From: Phoronis pallida
Lineage: Eukaryota > Phoronida > Phoronidae
NCBI GenBank assembly: GCA_028565715.1
Contig: JAOXYC010238793.1
Coordinates: forward strand, 1 to 10,430
DNA: 10,430 nucleotides
Direction: 5' to 3'
This document shows, piece by piece, positions 7,766 through 10,430 of this stretch. The first letter of the stretch is position 1. Every line of letters starts with the position of its first letter. The translations under genes were made by a program, and so were the position numbers. The notes below the pieces were generated by a model. That model was not told where the DNA came from. It made no database searches and was given only the letters and a program-made list of their open reading frames with translations.

Positions 7766-7802
7766 ACCTTATTTTAAAATCTTAAACATTTTAAAATAAG
7801 GT
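7766..7802. repeat. Perfect hairpin, 15-bp stem and 7-base loop
   Basis: ACCTTATTTTAAAAT (7766-7780) is exactly inverted as ATTTTAAAATAAGGT (7788-7802). It lies immediately beside the dispersed repeat at 7817, so it may be part of that insertion or a separate tiny palindrome. In DNA this AT-rich it is not a terminator, and the surrounding gene is eukaryotic. Confidence 0.8.
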
Positions 7803-7816
7803 TATTAATTCTTAAT

Positions 7817-8010
7817 AATTATATAATAATGCTCAGTTCTTATATAGTGCCTTTCTTTCTTGATTCAGAAAGTCAAAGCGCTTTACAATTTACCAATATC
7901 ATTTACCCAGGCTACGGATCTGTTCACTCATTAAAGTACAACTCACCGGGAAGCAGTATTCTTGTAAGAGTTGCATTACCATTGCTAAATACTCACAAAA
8001 CCATCCTATC
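7817..8010. repeat. TATATAGCGC dispersed repeat, copy 2
   Basis: Begins with AATAATTATATAATAATG, then CTTATATAGTGCCTTTCTTT and AGTCAAAGCGCTTTACAATT. A moderately conserved tail runs to about 8010. It shares its opening with the stretch after the TAA run at 1320. The 61-codon plus-strand open frame inside it is part of the repeat. Boundaries are estimates. Confidence 0.6.
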
Positions 8011-8239
8011 GTAGCCAAGTGATAGAAATGTTTGCTAGGAAAAAATATGGAATCTTGCCCTTTTCTTGAATTTTCAAAATGATTTGAAATTAATTAAAAG
8101 AAAGTCAATCAAGAATTCATATGTCACTCACAATCACTCCAGTCTTTCTGAAGCCTTTTTATAGACAAAAACATATTAATCATTGTTGAAATCTAATTTT
8201 CATCCTCGCCCCTAAAATTTTACTCACATTTGAATATTC

Positions 8240-8394
8240 TGGCCTTCTCGGTCAGACGGCCTCTTCAGAAACGGCTGATTTTGTTGTTTGGATGCACATG
8301 TGAGCTTGCACACTATTATACACATCGGGCTCACAAGCGCATCTAAACAACCAAATCCACCATTGCTGGTGATGTTGTCTGACTGAGAAGACCA
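8240..8394. mobile_element. Diverged palindromic foldback element
   Basis: The left arm from TGGCCTTCTCGGTCAGAC (8240) matches the reverse complement of the right arm ending 8394 (TGGTCTTCTCAGTCAGAC). Matching continues through GATTTTGTTGTTTGGATGC versus GATTTGGTTGTTTAGATGC and TGTGAGC to a centre near 8317. Weaker similarity extends outside to about 8222 and 8412 (ACTCAnATT on both arms). The arms differ by many substitutions, so this copy is older than the palindrome at 5258. A 60-codon minus-strand open frame across it is incidental. Confidence 0.75.
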
Positions 8395-8964
8395 AACAAT
8401 GTCCAATATGAGTGAATTTAAGTGGCTATGGATTCAACAATGATGTTATTAGACAAATGATCAATAATAAAGTGAAAAACATAATCAGACTGTTAAATGA
8501 ATCTTTACTAGCTTTAATAATGTTCATAGCCTCACCTCTAGTCAACCGAACTGATGTTCAACTTAGAGCCATACATCACTACTTCGCAATGTGACAATTA
8601 ACAACTTGTAAAATTTAATGTTGATTGTGCCTGTTTTTGCAATGTTTATTGTATCAGGTGTTTTGAATCTTAATATTACTTTAGTCAGAACATTTAAATG
8701 TTCAGACGAATGTAAAGATTTAAAATACCAAATTTTCTTCTTCCCAAAAACATCCGACTCTACAATGAAACGTTCAACAATGGCATACCAGATAATTGAG
8801 ATGTAATCCAAAAAAACTGTGTTTTGGATAAATGAAGAAAGAAATGATCAGGCTGGACTACAAACAATTATCAAATTCAATAGATGATAATTTGACACTT
8901 GTAAGTAGGGATGCACGGCTTTCATAATCAAATCAAATGAAATGTAAATACTGGTATGACTCAC

Positions 8965-8979
8965 CCTGGCTGTTGAATT
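8965..8979 (-). other. Possible 15-base microexon
   Basis: On the minus strand CTTTTCTATAG is followed by 15 bases (AATTCAACAGCCAGG) and then the strong donor GTGAGT. The block has a length divisible by three and would insert five residues (NSTAR) in phase 0 directly before exon a. A TAG immediately upstream in this frame means it cannot be longer. It could equally be a chance pairing of splice-like signals. Confidence 0.15.
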
Positions 8980-9290
8980 CTATAGAAAAGGTAAGCAAAT
9001 AACAGTGATAAGCAGGGGTTTAGCATTTTTTTTCAATTCAAAACCCCAAATCACTTCTTAGAAAGCAATGACTTTTTATTGCTAAAGAAAGTGCAAGCAG
9101 TTACAATTCAAAGCATGATTGTTGACTAAATCGTGAAGACGGTAAAACAGTCAATTAATGATCATAACCTGCTATTGACTACTGCTCTAGTGTTTGAAGA
9201 CACTTTTCATTTTGACTTAGTAGTTAACTGCAGGATATGTTATCTGGTGAGACGCTACCATGTCACCCTGGGCTAAATAGAGATTGTTAC

Positions 9291-9360
9291 CTGGCAAATT
9301 TCATATCGTACTTCATCAGTGAGATGCACAATTTTTAATTCCAAACGCAGGACATCATAT
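9291..9360 (-). CDS. Candidate upstream dynein heavy chain exon
   Basis: On the minus strand a short open block reads YDVLRLELKIVHLTDEVRYE followed by ICQ, then a CAG/GTAACA donor in phase 0. Exon a begins in phase 0, so the join ...DEVRYEICQ-VIRLGMFEVHC keeps frame and forms a plausible continuous helix. Codon use looks coding-like. The upstream edge is uncertain. An acceptor ATATAG gives 9360 (phase 2 start, as listed); an alternative TGATAG gives 9383, 31 codons in phase 0, limited by a TAG. I cannot confirm homology from memory, so this is a candidate only. Confidence 0.42.
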
Positions 9361-10430
9361 CTATATGTGCACAGCACGTGGCGCTATCACCCAATTTTAA
9401 CTTTATTTGCTAAATCATGTGATGTCCAGGTCTTGTTTTAGCTATTTCGAGGATATTAAGCAAAAGACGTCTCTTAATTTGATATGAAAATGTGAATGGT
9501 ACTGTTTTGTAGTGCTTTGGATACTTTTTGATATGTTAAGTATAATAATGCAGCTTTCCTTCGAAACGTGCCACATTTCACACTTTGTCAGCCATTTTTC
9601 GTCATTGAAAGTCACGTGATTAGTCACAAAGGACCTGTACACAAAATTTCTAGTTGATTTGCGTTTTGACGCAATCTAGATGTTTCCATTCGAACATGAT
9701 CGAACGAATTTTAAATGCCGATGTTGACAAAAAAATGAAGATCTTCACTGCCAAACAGACTTTTTAATTGGATGACAAAAGGGCCTAGACGGAAAGGTAG
9801 ATGGGTGAATTTGATTGAAAGGTATCTGGATTTAGCTGAACTTCCATCCTTGATACGGCAAAAAAAGATGCCTTTGGAATTGAATGGTGATGGCGCTATG
9901 TGTCTTTGACACAACAGCAGCAGAGTGAATAAGTTATGTGTATATAGTGACTAAGTGAATCCATGCCGACTATACTACATGTGATATCAAGTGTAAGACA
10001 TAATATGAACACCTACTTCACTTCCTGCTCTAAGGAAACACTATTGCGCTACAAAACAGCATTCAATTTAAGGGTATACATACTTTAAGGTTACAATGTT
10101 AGTAGTAAACATAGCTAATTGGTAACAATCAAATTAACAACAGGGCCTCATTTCGCAAAATCTACATTGACATTTAAAACCTGTTATCACAAAAAGTCAT
10201 TTTTAAAAAACAACTTTTTTTATAGAAAATCCTCAAACGATCACTGTTATTAACACACACAGCATTAATATGAATAAGAATGAAAAAAGATATTTCTAAC
10301 TAAAAAGGTATGGCTTTGTTGGAAGGGGCCCCAGGTGCTTTTTGACATATGACAATGAATAGGGAGGTTTCATGATCACAGACAATCTAGTGGGAAAGGT
10401 TAACATTGAAAAAGAGAAATTCAACATTGG
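9361..10430. other. Upstream AT-rich region, no confident gene
   Basis: No dynein-like block with matching splice signals was found here on the minus strand. CACGTG-type sequences at about 9375-9380 and 9612-9617, and short AT-rich inverted sequences, are present but carry no clear meaning. The stretch from 9910 to 10430 shows nothing I can name. The only coding-like signal is the plus-strand remnant near 9696-9906. Confidence 0.5.
9696..9906 (+). pseudogene. Weak plus-strand coding-like remnant of unknown origin
   Basis: A short frame from an ATG at 9696 reads MIERILNADVDKKMKIFTAK and stops at TAA 9765. An overlapping frame, open from 9739 and closed by TGA at 9907, includes LFNWMTKGPRRKGRWVNLIE and RYLDLAELPSLIRQKK. 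The residue mix and codon use look more protein-like than the surrounding DNA, and a shift in frame near 9740-9765 would connect the two. I do not recognise the protein. It may be a decayed mobile-element or retrocopied gene fragment, or chance. Confidence 0.25.

Larger units (their letters stand above)
7727..9290 (-). other. Intron or upstream sequence 5' of exon a, repeat-rich
   Basis: If the candidate exon at 9291-9360 is real this is one 1564-bp intron. It contains a 15-bp-stem hairpin, a TATATAGCGC repeat copy, a palindromic element at 8240-8394 and a possible 15-base microexon at 8965-8979. Plus-strand open frames at 8412-8594 and 8618-8806 and a minus-strand one at 8563-8811 overlap each other, match nothing I recognise and are AT-rich. 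Confidence 0.6.

Noticed and set aside
7766-7802. Rho-independent terminator or transcription stop
   Set aside because: The locus is a spliced eukaryotic gene, and the stem is AT-rich and followed by no U tract of bacterial type.
8412-8811. Overlapping plus and minus open frames of 60-82 codons
   Set aside because: They overlap on both strands, are AT-rich and lack any domain signature or splice context.
10020-10055. Possible tiny minus-strand exon (TTTTGTAG acceptor, GTAGGT donor, residues like RNSVSLEQEV)
   Set aside because: Too short to judge, phase 2 end does not match the candidate next exon at its alternative start, and no homology is recalled.

Overview
This is a eukaryotic (animal) genomic window, not a bacterial one. 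The minus strand carries a split gene. Short, relatively GC-rich coding blocks with GT...AG borders sit in AT-rich introns full of hairpin elements and microsatellite-bearing repeats. The protein is a ciliary (axonemal) dynein heavy chain, so the organism builds motile cilia. Intron sizes of about 0.3-1.6 kb and the repeat types, including a TATATAGCGC-containing dispersed repeat and a GACG/CGTC-rich element, suggest a marine invertebrate. A hemichordate, echinoderm or other non-vertebrate would fit, but taxonomy cannot be settled from this window.

Ten consecutive coding exons can be placed on the minus strand, in transcript order: 7726-7599, 7229-6926, 6417-6271, 5746-5610, 4613-4478, 3439-3176, 2403-2255, 1936-1732, 978-771 and 465-299. 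They total 1845 bases, exactly 615 codons. Every junction keeps the reading frame, with intron phases 2,0,0,2,0,0,2,0,1,0. Together they encode the end of the dynein tail and nearly the whole linker domain (Pfam DHC_N2), which spans the AAA+ motor ring and swings in the power stroke. The start of the protein lies upstream (beyond 10430 or in unrecognised exons). The six AAA modules, stalk and microtubule-binding domain lie downstream (below position 1). I favour the inner-arm heavy chain DNAH1 from residues after the linker, but a close paralogue is possible. One further upstream exon at about 9291-9360 is plausible because it joins in frame and reads as a natural continuation.

The non-coding part is mostly introns. 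All four of the placed introns longer than 700 bp, and the longer proposed one upstream, contain an inverted-repeat or tandem-repeat element. These are a 479-bp element with perfect 19-bp terminal inverted repeats (1084-1562), a small inverted repeat (2913-3008), a 676-bp element with a 161-bp tandem array (3549-4224), a long palindrome (5258-5373), and a second palindrome plus a dispersed repeat (7817-8010, 8240-8394). In the introns under 530 bp I found no such element. Upstream of about 9400 I see no convincing exon, only a short broken plus-strand coding-like stretch near 9696-9906.

I found no new enzymatic or defence system here. The points of interest are the exon structure, the candidate extra exons and the foldback or tandem repeat elements.
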